A DNA stretch of 64,000 bases from Streptomyces griseorubiginosus (GCF_001514195.1 NZ_KQ948734.1:1-64000); one strand, 5' to 3'. Shown: positions 33,991 through 42,348, counted from the stretch's first letter. Made by a program: numbers and translations. Notes: generated by a model from the letters alone, not told the origin.

Positions 33991-35184
33991 ATGTCGTACG
34001 TGGAGATGCCGGGCGCCAAGGTCCCGATCCGGATGTGGACCGACCCGGCGACGGTCGAGGACGTGGCCCTCCAGCAGCTGCGCAACGTCGCGACCCTGCC
34101 GTGGATCAAGGGCCTCGCGGTGATGCCCGACGTGCACTACGGCAAGGGGGCGACGGTCGGGTCCGTGATCGCGATGCAGGGTGCGGTGTGCCCGGCGGCG
34201 GTGGGGGTGGACATCGGCTGCGGAATGTCGGCGGTGAAGACGTCCCTGACGGCGAACGACCTGCCGGGGGATCTGTCGCGGCTGCGGTCGAAGATCGAGC
34301 AGGCCATTCCGGTGGGGCGGGGGATGCATGACAGTCCCGTCGACCCCGGGCGGATGCACGGCTTCGCGACGGCTGGGTGGGACGACTTCTGGGGGCGGTT
34401 CGACGGGGTGGCTGACGCGGTGAAGTTCCGTCAGGAGCGGGCTGCGAAGCAGATGGGGACGCTTGGATCCGGCAACCACTTTGTCGAAGTTTGCACGGAC
34501 ACGACCGGTTCTGTCTGGCTGATGCTGCACTCCGGTTCCCGGAACATCGGCAAGGAGCTGGCGGAGCATCACATCGGCGTGGCCCAGAAGCTCCCGCACA
34601 ACCAGGGGCTGGTCGATCGTGACCTAGCGGTCTTCATCGCGCAGACTCCGCAGATGGCGGCGTACCAGAACGATCTTTACTGGGCTCAGGAGTACGCGAG
34701 GTACAACCGGTCGATCATGATGGCGCTTCTGACGGATGTGATCCGCAAGGAGTTCAAGAAGGCCAAGGTGGTCTTCGAGCCCGAGGTGAGCTGCCACCAC
34801 AACTATGTGAGCCGCGAGCGGTACGAAGGCATGGACCTGCTTGTCACCCGCAAGGGCGCGATCAGTGCCCGGGCCGGCGAGTACGGCATCATCCCGGGAT
34901 CCATGGGGACGGGCTCGTACATCGTGAAGGGCCTCGGCAACGAGAAGGCCTTCAACTCGGCGTCCCACGGCGCCGGTCGGCGCATGAGCCGCAACGCGGC
35001 CAAGCGGCGGTTCTCGACGCGGGACCTGGAGGAGCAGACACGGGGCGTGGAGTGCCGTAAGGACTCCGGCGTGGTGGACGAGATCCCGGGCGCCTACAAG
35101 TCGATCGACCAGGTCATCGACCAGCAGCGGGACCTGGTGGAGGTCGTGGCGAAGCTGAAGCAGGTCGTGTGCGTGAAGGGTTGA
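33991..35184 (+). CDS. rtcB: RtcB family RNA-splicing ligase
   Basis: A 397-residue GTP- and Mn-dependent ligase that joins 2',3'-cyclic phosphate or 3'-phosphate RNA ends to 5'-OH ends. Metal-binding motifs are seen in VGVDIGCGMSA near residue 72, GSGNHFVEV near 157 and HSGSRNIG near 180. The guanylylated histidine corresponds to His326 in SASHGAGRRMSR. ATG 33991 has GAGGA upstream; an in-frame ATG at 33952 would add 13 residues. No archease or RtcR gene is adjacent. Confidence 0.95.
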   Translation: MSYVEMPGAKVPIRMWTDPATVEDVALQQLRNVATLPWIKGLAVMPDVHYGKGATVGSVIAMQGAVCPAAVGVDIGCGMSAVKTSLTANDLPGDLSRLRSKIEQAIPVGRGMHDSPVDPGRMHGFATAGWDDFWGRFDGVADAVKFRQERAAKQMGTLGSGNHFVEVCTDTTGSVWLMLHSGSRNIGKELAEHHIGVAQKLPHNQGLVDRDLAVFIAQTPQMAAYQNDLYWAQEYARYNRSIMMALLTDVIRKEFKKAKVVFEPEVSCHHNYVSRERYEGMDLLVTRKGAISARAGEYGIIPGSMGTGSYIVKGLGNEKAFNSASHGAGRRMSRNAAKRRFSTRDLEEQTRGVECRKDSGVVDEIPGAYKSIDQVIDQQRDLVEVVAKLKQVVCVKG

Positions 35185-35195
35185 GCTGCACCTGT

Positions 35196-35233
35196 AACGG
35201 TGGGCCCGTCCGACTCGGATCGGGCCCACCGTT
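35196..35233. terminator. Terminator of rtcB
   Basis: A 13-bp perfect stem (35196-35208 with 35221-35233) with a 12-nt loop lies between the convergent rtcB and recombinase genes. Confidence 0.85.
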
Positions 35234-35248
35234 CTTCGATGTGGTCGT

Positions 35249-36886
35249 CTACCGGCTCGGGCGGACGGTTGCGTGCCATACCGGCACCACCGTGGCTGGA
35301 TCGAATCGATGTGAGCCCTTTGTCCCGGGCAGAATCATCACGGATTCCAACAGGCCAGAGAGGAGCTCACGTTGCTCGCTCCTGCTCAGAGCGTCCCAGC
35401 GAGCATATGTGTCGACGGGTTCATGCGTGTCGGAACGACGGTTGAGCGCCCACATCTGCTGTTCGGTCATGAGCCGCTTGATCGATGTCTCCTCGATCTT
35501 CAACTGTGAAAAGTACTCGTGGTCGCTGATCTCTTCGGCGTACCACTGCTCCTGAAGGGCCGCCTTGCGTCGGGTGGCTATGTCCAGGTGATGAGTGCCT
35601 GGCCAGGAAAGAGTGGGCCGAACAAGGAGCACGCTCTCGCCGGCCGGCCCGCACAGCATGCCGAGGACTTTCTGCACGATCAGTTCGTCGACGGCTGGTC
35701 CTTGGCGGCTCACCCGACCGCAGCCCCCGTCGAGAGCGGGACGACAGCAATACACGTAGGACGCCTTCGCGGGCTTTCCGAGCATCGGTGCACCGCAGCG
35801 CCGCCCATTTTCTAGCGGACGTCCACAGCGCACCAGCCCGGTGAGCAGATAACCACTGTCCAGGGGGGTAGGGCCGTTCTTGGCCCAACCGCCAGGATGG
35901 CGCTGTTTGTCCAGCATCTGCGAGACGGCGTGCCACTCCTCCGGTGAAACGATGGACCTCCACTGACCGACGACAGGTTTGCCGTCGGTGTCACGGATGA
36001 GGAGGCCGTGAAGCTTGCGGTATCCGCAGATGCGTGGATTGCGGAGAAGCTGCTTCACCGTCTGCCGCTGCCAGGAGTTGCCGAGCGTGGTGGTGTAGCC
36101 GGACGCGACGAAATCGTGGGTCACCGCAGTCAGTGTCTTACCGGCCAACAAGCTTTGCACTCCGCTTCGGACGACTTCTGACTCGCCATGGTTCAGTGTG
36201 ACCATGTCGGCGTTCCAGCCAAAAGTGCGGCGCGACGCTACAGGTTCCCCCCGCTCCGCTCGTGCACGGTGGTTGAGTTTCGCCCTGTGCTGCTGTTTGG
36301 TGCTCTCTGCCCGGGCAGCGGCCGCTCCCAGGAGGCAGCGTTGTGCGGCGTCTTCGCTGTAGAGGTCGTACGTACCGAGACCATCTGCGTAGACGCGGGC
36401 GGGATGCGCGGTGAAGCACCTGAGGAAGATCTGAAATGTGTGCACGTCTCGGTAGAGACGGTCGTCGGAGACGCACACCACACCGTCGATCGGATACCCG
36501 GCTGTGGTCTTTCCAGCCGTCAGGGCGGCGACCATTGAGTCGAATTCCGGGCGTCTGACGCCGATTTTGGAGGCGGACTTGTCGTTGTCGACGTAGCGGT
36601 GAATGACGATCATCCGATGCCGTGCGGCAATACGCGCGCAGTGCCTCGCCTGGTCCTCCACTCCATGACCGTCTCTGCGGTGCCTGTCATGGGAGATGCG
36701 GCAGTAGGCGACGACCAGGTGCCAGCCTGCCTTCCGGAGCTCCAGCGCTTCTGACAGGGAGGGCGCGTCGCGGGGGATCCCACGGAGTTCCTCGAGAAGA
36801 AGTTCCACTTCACAGGCCGACGGCCTGGTATGCGTACGTCTTTCGATCTGTGCGTTCGAGCGCACGCTAGTGTCATGCTCAGCCAC
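35249..36886 (-). CDS. Large serine recombinase (solitary integrase)
   Basis: A 545-residue site-specific recombinase. After an unusual ~58-residue N-terminal extension the resolvase domain starts at VVAYCRISHDRHRRDG, with nucleophile Ser65, followed by VCVSDDRLYRDVHTFQ near 145-155. A Recombinase domain (FGWNADMV, then QTVKQLLRNPRICGYRK) and a zinc ribbon (two CxxxxC-like pairs near 360-395) follow, with a coiled-coil-like tail. It resembles phage and ICE integrases. Its base composition is visibly less GC-biased than its neighbours. No excisionase, phage genes or attachment repeats are adjacent, so it is an orphan or remnant. The GTG start has a weak ribosome site. Confidence 0.88.
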   Translation of the reverse strand: MAEHDTSVRSNAQIERRTHTRPSACEVELLLEELRGIPRDAPSLSEALELRKAGWHLVVAYCRISHDRHRRDGHGVEDQARHCARIAARHRMIVIHRYVDNDKSASKIGVRRPEFDSMVAALTAGKTTAGYPIDGVVCVSDDRLYRDVHTFQIFLRCFTAHPARVYADGLGTYDLYSEDAAQRCLLGAAAARAESTKQQHRAKLNHRARAERGEPVASRRTFGWNADMVTLNHGESEVVRSGVQSLLAGKTLTAVTHDFVASGYTTTLGNSWQRQTVKQLLRNPRICGYRKLHGLLIRDTDGKPVVGQWRSIVSPEEWHAVSQMLDKQRHPGGWAKNGPTPLDSGYLLTGLVRCGRPLENGRRCGAPMLGKPAKASYVYCCRPALDGGCGRVSRQGPAVDELIVQKVLGMLCGPAGESVLLVRPTLSWPGTHHLDIATRRKAALQEQWYAEEISDHEYFSQLKIEETSIKRLMTEQQMWALNRRSDTHEPVDTYARWDALSRSEQRELLSGLLESVMILPGTKGSHRFDPATVVPVWHATVRPSR

Positions 36887-36912
36887 AGGGAAGCTCTACT
36901 TCCTTGTCGGTA

Positions 36913-36946
36913 GGCCCTCGGTCGGGTTGCCGCCCTGCCGAGGGCC
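36913..36946 (-). terminator. Terminator of the SDR/membrane-peptide operon
   Basis: A 9-bp stem (36913-36921 with 36938-36946) with a 16-nt partly paired loop lies downstream of the minus-strand peptide gene and upstream of the recombinase gene. Confidence 0.55.
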
Positions 36947-37040
36947 GTCGTGTTGATGTTGTGGCGTGAGCCTAGGTCGCCTGTTCAGGGGGCGTTCGGG
37001 TGATCGAAGGGGTTCATCCCTGTGGGTGACCGCGAGGCGT

Positions 37041-37175
37041 TTACTTCGGTGCGTGCATCGCTGCGTAGATCATGACGAAGGCCACGATGTGGATGCCGAA
37101 GAGGAAGTAGGCGAGCCACCACCACATGTGGCGTTCGTCGTGGGGGTCTTTTCTGTCCTTCTCGGGGCCGGTCAC
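37041..37175 (-). CDS. 44-residue membrane peptide coupled to the SDR gene (DUF6126-like)
   Basis: A short protein with a charged N terminus (EKDRKDPHDERH), one hydrophobic helix (WWWLAYFLFGIHIVAFVMIY) and a short tail. The GTG start overlaps the stop of the SDR gene by 4 nt (GTGA), so translation is coupled. I recall similar small proteins grouped as DUF6126 in Streptomyces. It could anchor or modulate a membrane complex; function unknown. It is below common length cut-offs. Confidence 0.75.
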   Translation of the reverse strand: MTGPEKDRKDPHDERHMWWWLAYFLFGIHIVAFVMIYAAMHAPK

Positions 37176-37936
37176 AGGTCGCGGTGGACCTTGGTGTTGG
37201 AGGCCTGGGCCCGGGGGCGGAGGAGCAGGAGGTCCACGTTGACGTGGCTGGGGCGGGTCACCGCCCAGGTGATGGTGTCGGCCACGTCGTCGGCGGTCAG
37301 GGGAGCCGCCACGCCCTCGTAGACCTTGGACGCCTTCTTCTCGTCGCCGCCGAAGCGGGTCAGGGCGAACTCGTCGGTCTTGACCATGCCGGGGGCGATC
37401 TCGATCACGCGGATCGGCTTGCCGACGAGTTCCAGGCGGAGCGTTTCCGCCAGCACGTGTTCGCCGTGCTTCGCGGCCACGTAGCCCCCGCCGCCCTCGT
37501 ACGTGCCGTGGCCGGCCGTCGAGGAGAGGATCACGATCGTGCCGTCCTCGCTCGCCTCCAGCTTGGGGAGCAGGGCCTGGGTGACGTTCAGGGTGCCGAT
37601 GACGTTCGTCTCGTACATCGTGCGCCAGTCCGCCGGGTCGCCGGTCGCGACCGGGTCGGCGCCCAGCGCTCCGCCGGCGTTGTTGACCAGCACGCCGATC
37701 GTCCTGAAGGCCGTGGCGAACTCGTCGACCGCGGCCCGGTCGGTGACGTCCAGCTGGTAGGCCGTGGCCTGGTGGCCCGCCGCGTTGATCTCCTCCGCGA
37801 GCGCCTCGATCCGGTCCTTGCGGCGGGCGGTCAGGACGACGCGGTAGCCGGCCGCGGCGAGCTGCCGGGCCGTCGCGGCGCCGATTCCGCTGCTCGCACC
37901 GGTGACGACGGCGATGCGGGACGCTGCGCTGGGCAT
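37172..37936 (-). CDS. Short-chain dehydrogenase/reductase
   Basis: A 254-residue classical SDR. The cofactor loop TGASSGIGAATARQL is at residue ~12, NNAGG at ~88, the catalytic Ser in VILSSTAG near 140, and YVAAK near 154. An Arg in TARRKDRIEAL after beta2 suggests NADP(H). It acts on an unknown alcohol or carbonyl; sequence is close to the YdfG-like serine/3-hydroxy-acid group. ATG 37936 follows GAGGAG. It is cotranscribed with the 44-residue membrane peptide. Confidence 0.9.
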   Translation of the reverse strand: MPSAASRIAVVTGASSGIGAATARQLAAAGYRVVLTARRKDRIEALAEEINAAGHQATAYQLDVTDRAAVDEFATAFRTIGVLVNNAGGALGADPVATGDPADWRTMYETNVIGTLNVTQALLPKLEASEDGTIVILSSTAGHGTYEGGGGYVAAKHGEHVLAETLRLELVGKPIRVIEIAPGMVKTDEFALTRFGGDEKKASKVYEGVAAPLTADDVADTITWAVTRPSHVNVDLLLLRPRAQASNTKVHRDL

Positions 37937-38073
37937 GGGTGCTCCTCGGGCGGGGGACGGTCTGGCTTCGCCAGTCAGGATAGGCAGGCCCCGCGTTCTC
38001 CTCTCCGGCGGTCCGTATCGCGGGCCGGTGGGAGGATGGGAGGGGTGATCCTCCGAAACCACGGAGGTGGATC

Positions 38074-38508
38074 ATGGGAGAAGCGCGTGAGGTCATGGAC
38101 CGGCTCACCGACGCGCTCACCGAGCACCCGGACCTGAAAGCCGTCGCCGAGCTGTACGCGGAGGACGCGGTCGCCTCGACCCCGGACGAGGGGGCGCTCC
38201 ACGGGCGGGAAGACATCGTCGAGTACTGGCGGCAGATGACGGAGGCGGTGCCGGACGCCAGGTTCGAGTCGCTGCACTCCTACGAGGTCGGGGACACGGC
38301 CATCGACGAGGGCGTCTACCACGGGCGCAACACCGGGCCCATCCATCTGCCCGACGGGGGGACGCTGCCCGCCACGGGGAAGGAGATCCGGATCCGTGGC
38401 GTGGACATCGCCACCGTGAAGGACGGCCGGATCACCGACTACCGGCTCTACTTCGACGAGATGGAGTTCCTGGGGCAGCTGGGCCTGCTGCCCGACGAGC
38501 CTTCGTGA
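38074..38508 (+). CDS. SnoaL/NTF2-like protein
   Basis: A 144-residue protein with the NTF2 cone fold pattern: LKAVAELYAEDAVASTPDEGALHGREDIVEYWRQM (residues ~22-55) and GVDIATVKDGRITDYRLYFDEMEF near 110-130. Members include isomerases, cyclases and ester-binding proteins; no catalytic set is certain here. ATG 38074 follows ACGGAGGTGGATC. It is divergently oriented from the SDR gene with 137 bp between them. Confidence 0.8.
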   Translation: MGEAREVMDRLTDALTEHPDLKAVAELYAEDAVASTPDEGALHGREDIVEYWRQMTEAVPDARFESLHSYEVGDTAIDEGVYHGRNTGPIHLPDGGTLPATGKEIRIRGVDIATVKDGRITDYRLYFDEMEFLGQLGLLPDEPS

Positions 38509-38517
38509 GTACGGCCC

Positions 38518-38850
38518 TCAGTCGCGCGGCGCGTACATGATCACGGCCATGCCCGCGAGGCAGATCAGCGTGCCCGCGATGTCCCAGCGGTCGGGGCGGT
38601 AGCCGTCCGCGGCCATGCCCCACAGGATCGAGCCGGCCACGAAGACACCGCCGTACGCGGCGAGGACGCGGCCGAAGTGGGCGTCCGGCTGGAAGGTGGC
38701 GACGAAGCCGTAGGCGCCGAGGGCGAGGACTCCACCGGCGGTCCACATCCAGCCGCGGTGCTCCCGTACGCCCTGCCAGACCAGCCAGGCGCCGCCGATC
38801 TCGAAGAGCGCGGCCACGACGAACAGGGCGGCGGAACGGGCTACGAGCAT
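38518..38850 (-). CDS. YnfA-family (UPF0060) membrane protein
   Basis: A 110-residue protein with four transmembrane helices and the family signatures [12 protein letters not shown] near residue 16, YGFVATFQP near 46, [15 protein letters not shown] near 63-77 and [12 protein letters not shown] near 82. It belongs to the small-multidrug-resistance-related YnfA group, found in many bacteria without an assigned substrate. ATG 38850 is chosen since it begins the first helix; ATG 38892 would add a charged extension. Confidence 0.88.
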   Translation of the reverse strand: MLVARSAALFVVAALFEIGGAWLVWQGVREHRGWMWTAGGVLALGAYGFVATFQPDAHFGRVLAAYGGVFVAGSILWGMAADGYRPDRWDIAGTLICLAGMAVIMYAPRD

Positions 38851-38981
38851 GTCGCCCAGCTTCGCACGCCGTTCGGCCGGGCCCCGCGTCACCTGTTGGA
38901 GGGCGCCTGTCGTTCGTCCTACGTGGGATACATCCCTGCGACCACGCGGTTCGGGTGCGGCGGGAGCGAGGAGTGGGTGGC

Positions 38982-39458
38982 ATGCGGGTGCTTGCGGTGT
39001 GGGGTGCGGTGGCGGTGGTGGCGGCTGCGGGGCTTGTGGGCGGGGGCGGGGGTACGGCGGTCGCCGTCGGCGGGCCCGAGGCGGATCTGGCGTACCACGG
39101 GGCCGCGTCCCTGGCCGGGGGGCGGGTCGACCTGCGGTTCACTCCGCGCAATCACGGGCCGGCGGCCGTACCGGACGCGACCGTGCGGCTGCGGTGGTCG
39201 GAGCCGTTGGAGGACCTGCTGACGTTGCCGGACGGGTGTGCTCGGGCGGAGGAGCGGGTGGTGCTGTGCCGGGTGGGGGCGCTGGGGGCGGACGCGGTGG
39301 GGGAGCGGGTGGAGATGCGGGTGCGGTTGGTGGGGGTGCCGTCGGAGGTGCTGCTGGAGATCGACACGGTGTGGAACGGGGGGACGGTGGATCTGAACCG
39401 GGCGAATGATCGGCAGCGGGTGTTGGTGCTGGACAGTGGGGACGAGTACTACTTCTGA
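38982..39458 (+). CDS. Secreted protein with DUF11-like fold, function unknown
   Basis: A 158-residue protein with a signal peptide ([20 protein letters not shown], cleavage likely near AVAVGG). The mature part is beta-rich and reads [38 protein letters not shown], the pattern of DUF11/CARDB-type surface domains (here [12 protein letters not shown]), ending [17 protein letters not shown]. One Cys pair ([11 protein letters not shown]) may form a disulfide. ATG 38982 has GGAG upstream. I do not recognise a specific role. Confidence 0.7.
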   Translation: MRVLAVWGAVAVVAAAGLVGGGGGTAVAVGGPEADLAYHGAASLAGGRVDLRFTPRNHGPAAVPDATVRLRWSEPLEDLLTLPDGCARAEERVVLCRVGALGADAVGERVEMRVRLVGVPSEVLLEIDTVWNGGTVDLNRANDRQRVLVLDSGDEYYF

Positions 39459-39523
39459 CGGGGCCAGGTGGGGAGGGGGCGGGTGCGGGTGGTGGTTCGG
39501 GTGCGCGCCGGTGGGGGCTTGTC

Positions 39524-39543
39524 GCGCAGTTCCCCGCGCCCCT
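39524..39543. repeat. Dispersed 20-nt module, single copy
   Basis: An exact copy of GCGCAGTTCCCCGCGCCCCT follows TGGGGGCTTGTC in the spacer between the convergent secreted-protein and HxlR genes. No inverted partner is present here. Confidence 0.85.
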
Positions 39544-39578
39544 GAGGGAGTCACCCGGGCCGGCGTTCTGAGGGAACG

Positions 39579-39980
39579 TCAGGCCGTTTCCGTGTCGTAG
39601 CGCTCTCTTGCCTCGTGGACTTCCTCGATGTGGGTCTCCGCCCAGGTCTTCACTGCTGTGAGGAGGCCCGCGAGGCTGCTGCCGAGGGGGGTGAGGGCGT
39701 AGTCGACCCTTACCGGGACCGACGGGGTGATCGTGCGGGTGAGGATGCCGTCGCGTTCCAGGGTGCGGAGGGTCTGGGTGAGCATCTTGGGGCTGACGCC
39801 GGCGATCTTGCGGCTGAGGTCGCTGTAGCGCATGGGGCCGCCCGAGAGCGCCGCGACGACGAGGCTGACCCACTTGTCGCTGAGGCGGTCCAGGAGCTGG
39901 TTGGTGGGGCAGCCCTTGATGAACGCGTCGTACTCCACGCGTGCCTGCTCGCGCCGCTGGGCCGCTGTCGTGGTCGGCAT
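39579..39980 (-). CDS. HxlR family transcriptional regulator
   Basis: A 133-residue winged-helix protein with GCPTNQLLDRLSDKWVSLVVAALSGGPMRYSDLSRKI (residues ~23-60), then VSPKMLTQTLRTLERDGILTRT and YALTPLGSSL, the HxlR/MarR-like signature. A Cys near residue 24 could sense electrophiles or oxidants, as in other HxlR proteins with a neighbouring quinone oxidoreductase. It diverges from the oxidoreductase gene across a spacer with a palindromic operator. Confidence 0.92.
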   Translation of the reverse strand: MPTTTAAQRREQARVEYDAFIKGCPTNQLLDRLSDKWVSLVVAALSGGPMRYSDLSRKIAGVSPKMLTQTLRTLERDGILTRTITPSVPVRVDYALTPLGSSLAGLLTAVKTWAETHIEEVHEARERYDTETA

Positions 39981-40011
39981 GGCTCACCTCCGGGGGACCT
40001 ACGCACTTCCA

Positions 40012-40037
40012 GGTAACTACTTACCAGCAGATAGTAG
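40012..40037. promoter_or_regulatory. Candidate HxlR operator
   Basis: GGTAA-CTAC-TTACC (40012-40025) is a perfect palindrome, overlapped by a second, CTACT...AGTAG (40017-40037). HxlR regulators bind GTAAC/GTTAC-like palindromes. The site lies between the divergent regulator and oxidoreductase genes and is AT-rich against the background. Confidence 0.65.
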
Positions 40038-40106
40038 CTCTTCCTAGGGTTGCCGTCAGCGGCGGAGGTTCCGGCGCTGAGAGTGACCGATGGGGAGTGC
40101 TCAGTC

Positions 40107-40994
40107 ATGCGTGCTGCTGTGGTGAGGACGTTCGGCGGACCCGATGCCGTGCAGGTGGTGGAGACCGCGCTGCCGGAGCCGGCGGCCGGGCAGATACGGA
40201 TCAAGGTGGCCGGTGCCACGCTGAATCCTGTGGACCTCGGGGTCCGGGGCGGGTTCTTCGGCGGGGAGGGCAAGGACCTCGGGCTGGGGTGGGACGTCGC
40301 CGGGACCGTGGACGCGGTGGGGGCGGACGGTTCCTGGAGCGTGGGGGAGCCGGTGGTGGCGCTGTACCACGGGCTCACGAAGGATGTGGGGACGCATGCC
40401 GAGTACGTCGTCGTCGACGCGGACGCGGTGGCCAAGGCGCCGGTCACGGTCGACGCGGTGCACGCTGCGACGCTGCCGCTGAACGCGCTGACCGCCGTGC
40501 AGGCCCTGGATCTCCTGGAGTTGACCGAGGGGCAGTCGCTGCTCGTCACCGGGGCGGCCGGGGCGGTCGGGGGGTTCGCCGTGCAACTCGCCTCCCGGCA
40601 GGGGGTGTCGGTGACCGGGCTGGCTCGGGAGGGGGACGAGGAGTTCGTACGGTCCCTGGGGGCCGCGGAGTTCACCACGGATCCCGGTGCCGGGGGCTAC
40701 GACGCCGTACTGGACACCGCTGTTCTGGGGGAGGCGGCGCTTGCGTGGGTGCGGGACGGGGGTGCCTATGTCGGGGTACGGCCGGGGGCGCATCCCGGGT
40801 CGGTGCGGGGGGTGCGGACGGCGTCCGTGTCGGTGACGGCGGACGGGGCGCGGCTCGGTGAGCTGGTGCGGTTGGTGGACGAGGGGGTGCTGACGTTGCG
40901 GGTGGCCGAGACGTATCCGCTGGACGCGGTGGCCGAGGCGCATGCGCGGTTGGAGAAGGGTGGGGTGCGGGGGCGGCTTGTGCTGGTGCCGTGA
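40107..40994 (+). CDS. Zinc-independent quinone oxidoreductase-like MDR dehydrogenase
   Basis: A 295-residue medium-chain dehydrogenase/reductase with a GroES-like N-terminal domain (RIKVAGATLNPVDLGVRGG) and a Rossmann domain holding LLVTGAAGAVGGFAVQLA near residue 148. No zinc-binding cysteines are present, as in NADPH:quinone reductases. The ATG at 40107 has GGGGAG nine nt upstream. It is paired with the divergent HxlR regulator, which probably derepresses it under quinone or electrophile stress. Confidence 0.88.
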   Translation: MRAAVVRTFGGPDAVQVVETALPEPAAGQIRIKVAGATLNPVDLGVRGGFFGGEGKDLGLGWDVAGTVDAVGADGSWSVGEPVVALYHGLTKDVGTHAEYVVVDADAVAKAPVTVDAVHAATLPLNALTAVQALDLLELTEGQSLLVTGAAGAVGGFAVQLASRQGVSVTGLAREGDEEFVRSLGAAEFTTDPGAGGYDAVLDTAVLGEAALAWVRDGGAYVGVRPGAHPGSVRGVRTASVSVTADGARLGELVRLVDEGVLTLRVAETYPLDAVAEAHARLEKGGVRGRLVLVP

Positions 40995-41055
40995 GCCGGG
41001 CGCCTGGGGTGCCGGGTCCGGTTGTCGGGCGGCTGCGGGCCGGTGGGGGCTGGTC

Positions 41056-41075
41056 GCGCAGTTCCCCGCGCCCCT
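41056..41075. repeat. Dispersed 20-nt module, single copy
   Basis: A further exact copy of GCGCAGTTCCCCGCGCCCCT is preceded by GGGGGCTGGTC, 60 nt after the oxidoreductase stop. The flanks on the left resemble those of the copy at 39524. Confidence 0.85.
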
Positions 41076-41173
41076 GGGTGGGTTGGTGGGGACGTGGGTC
41101 GAGACCGCGCCGTGTCCCTGGGTGAGTCCCCGGAATATGTGCGGGTGGGGTCTCGTTACTCCAGGCGTGCGGT

Positions 41174-41194
41174 TATAGTTTAACCGTCAACTAT
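41174..41194 (+). promoter_or_regulatory. Promoter -10 and MarR-like operator of the monooxygenase operon
   Basis: TATAGT (41174-41179) is a strong -10 candidate embedded in the inverted repeat ATAGTT-N8-AACTAT (41175-41194). TAGTTN...NAACTA palindromes are typical MarR-family sites. The start codon is 18 nt downstream with GGAGGG between, so a bound repressor would block initiation. Confidence 0.6.
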
Positions 41195-41211
41195 CTGGAG
41201 GGTGAGCGACC

Positions 41212-42348
41212 ATGCAGTTCGGGATCTTCAGCGTCGGTGATGTCACGCCGGACCCGACCACCGGACGTACGCCGACCGAGCGCGAGCGGATCAAGGCGAT
41301 GGTCGCGATCGCGCTCAAGGCGGAGGAGGTCGGGCTCGACGTCTTCGCCACCGGGGAGCACCACAACCCGCCGTTCGTGCCGTCGTCGCCGACGACCATG
41401 CTCGGCTACATCGCGGCGCAGACCGAGAAGCTGGTCCTCTCCACCTCCACCACGCTGATCACCACCAACGACCCGGTGAAGATCGCCGAGGACTTCGCGA
41501 TGCTCCAGCACCTGGCCGACGGGCGCGTCGACCTGATGATGGGCCGCGGGAACACCGGGCCGGTCTACCCCTGGTTCGGGCAGGACATCCGCGAGGGCAT
41601 CAACCTCGCCATCGAGAACTACGCCCTGCTGCGCCGGCTGTGGCGCGAGGACGTCGTGAACTGGGAGGGGAAGTTCCGTACGCCGCTCCAGGGGTTCACC
41701 TCGACGCCCCGGCCGCTGGACGGGGTCGCGCCGTTCGTCTGGCACGGCTCCATCCGGTCGCCCGAGATCGCCGAGCAGGCCGCCTACTACGGTGACGGCT
41801 TCTTCCACAACAACATCTTCTGGCCGGCCGACCACACCAAGCGGATGATCGAGCTCTACCGCAGCCGGTACGCCCACTACGGGCACGGCACGGCGGAGCA
41901 GGCGATCGTCGGGCTCGGCGGACAGGTGTTCATGCGGAAGAACTCCCAGGACGCCGTCCGCGAGTTCCGGCCCTACTTCGACGTCGCCCCGGTCTACGGT
42001 CACGGGCCCTCCCTGGAGGACTTCACCGACCAGACCCCGCTGACCGTCGGCTCCCCGGAGCAGGTCATCGAGAAGACGCTGAAGTTCCGCGAGTACGCCG
42101 GCGACTACCAGCGCCAGCTGTTCCTCCTGGACCATGCCGGGCTGCCGCTGAAGACGGTCCTGGAGCAGCTCGACCTGCTCGGCGAGGAGGTCGTCCCGGT
42201 GCTGCGCAAGGAGTTCGCGGTGAACCGGCCGGCGGACGTCCCGGAGGCTCCCACCCACGCGTCCCTGCTGGCCGCCGCGCAGAACGAGGCCGCGCAGAAC
42301 GAGGCCGCGAAGAACGAGGCCGCGAAGAACGAGGAGGTCGTCGCATGA
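41212..42348 (+). CDS. LLM-class flavin-dependent oxidoreductase (luciferase-like)
   Basis: A 378-residue bacterial-luciferase-fold enzyme. It begins MQFGIFSVGDVTPDPTTGRT, followed by EEVGLDVFATGEHHNPPF, LAPATT-like SSPTTMLGYIAAQT and GRVDLMMGRGNTGPVYPWFG near residue 105. It would use reduced FMN and oxygen on an unknown substrate (CE1758-type group, recalled). The reductase partner is encoded by the next gene, overlapping by 4 nt. The last 24 residues are a repetitive (AA[QK]NE)4 tail. GGAGGG precedes the ATG. Confidence 0.9.
   Translation: MQFGIFSVGDVTPDPTTGRTPTERERIKAMVAIALKAEEVGLDVFATGEHHNPPFVPSSPTTMLGYIAAQTEKLVLSTSTTLITTNDPVKIAEDFAMLQHLADGRVDLMMGRGNTGPVYPWFGQDIREGINLAIENYALLRRLWREDVVNWEGKFRTPLQGFTSTPRPLDGVAPFVWHGSIRSPEIAEQAAYYGDGFFHNNIFWPADHTKRMIELYRSRYAHYGHGTAEQAIVGLGGQVFMRKNSQDAVREFRPYFDVAPVYGHGPSLEDFTDQTPLTVGSPEQVIEKTLKFREYAGDYQRQLFLLDHAGLPLKTVLEQLDLLGEEVVPVLRKEFAVNRPADVPEAPTHASLLAAAQNEAAQNEAAKNEAAKNEEVVA
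42274..42333 (+). repeat. 15-nt tandem repeat in the monooxygenase gene
   Basis: Four in-frame units of GCCGCG[C/A]AGAACGAG encode a four-fold AA[Q/K]NE tail just before the stop codon. The first two units read CAG, the last two AAG, suggesting pairwise duplication. Confidence 0.9.

Noticed and set aside
35185..37040. Attachment sites flanking the serine recombinase
   Set aside because: I compared the two flanks for a shared core and found only short chance matches such as GATGTNGT.
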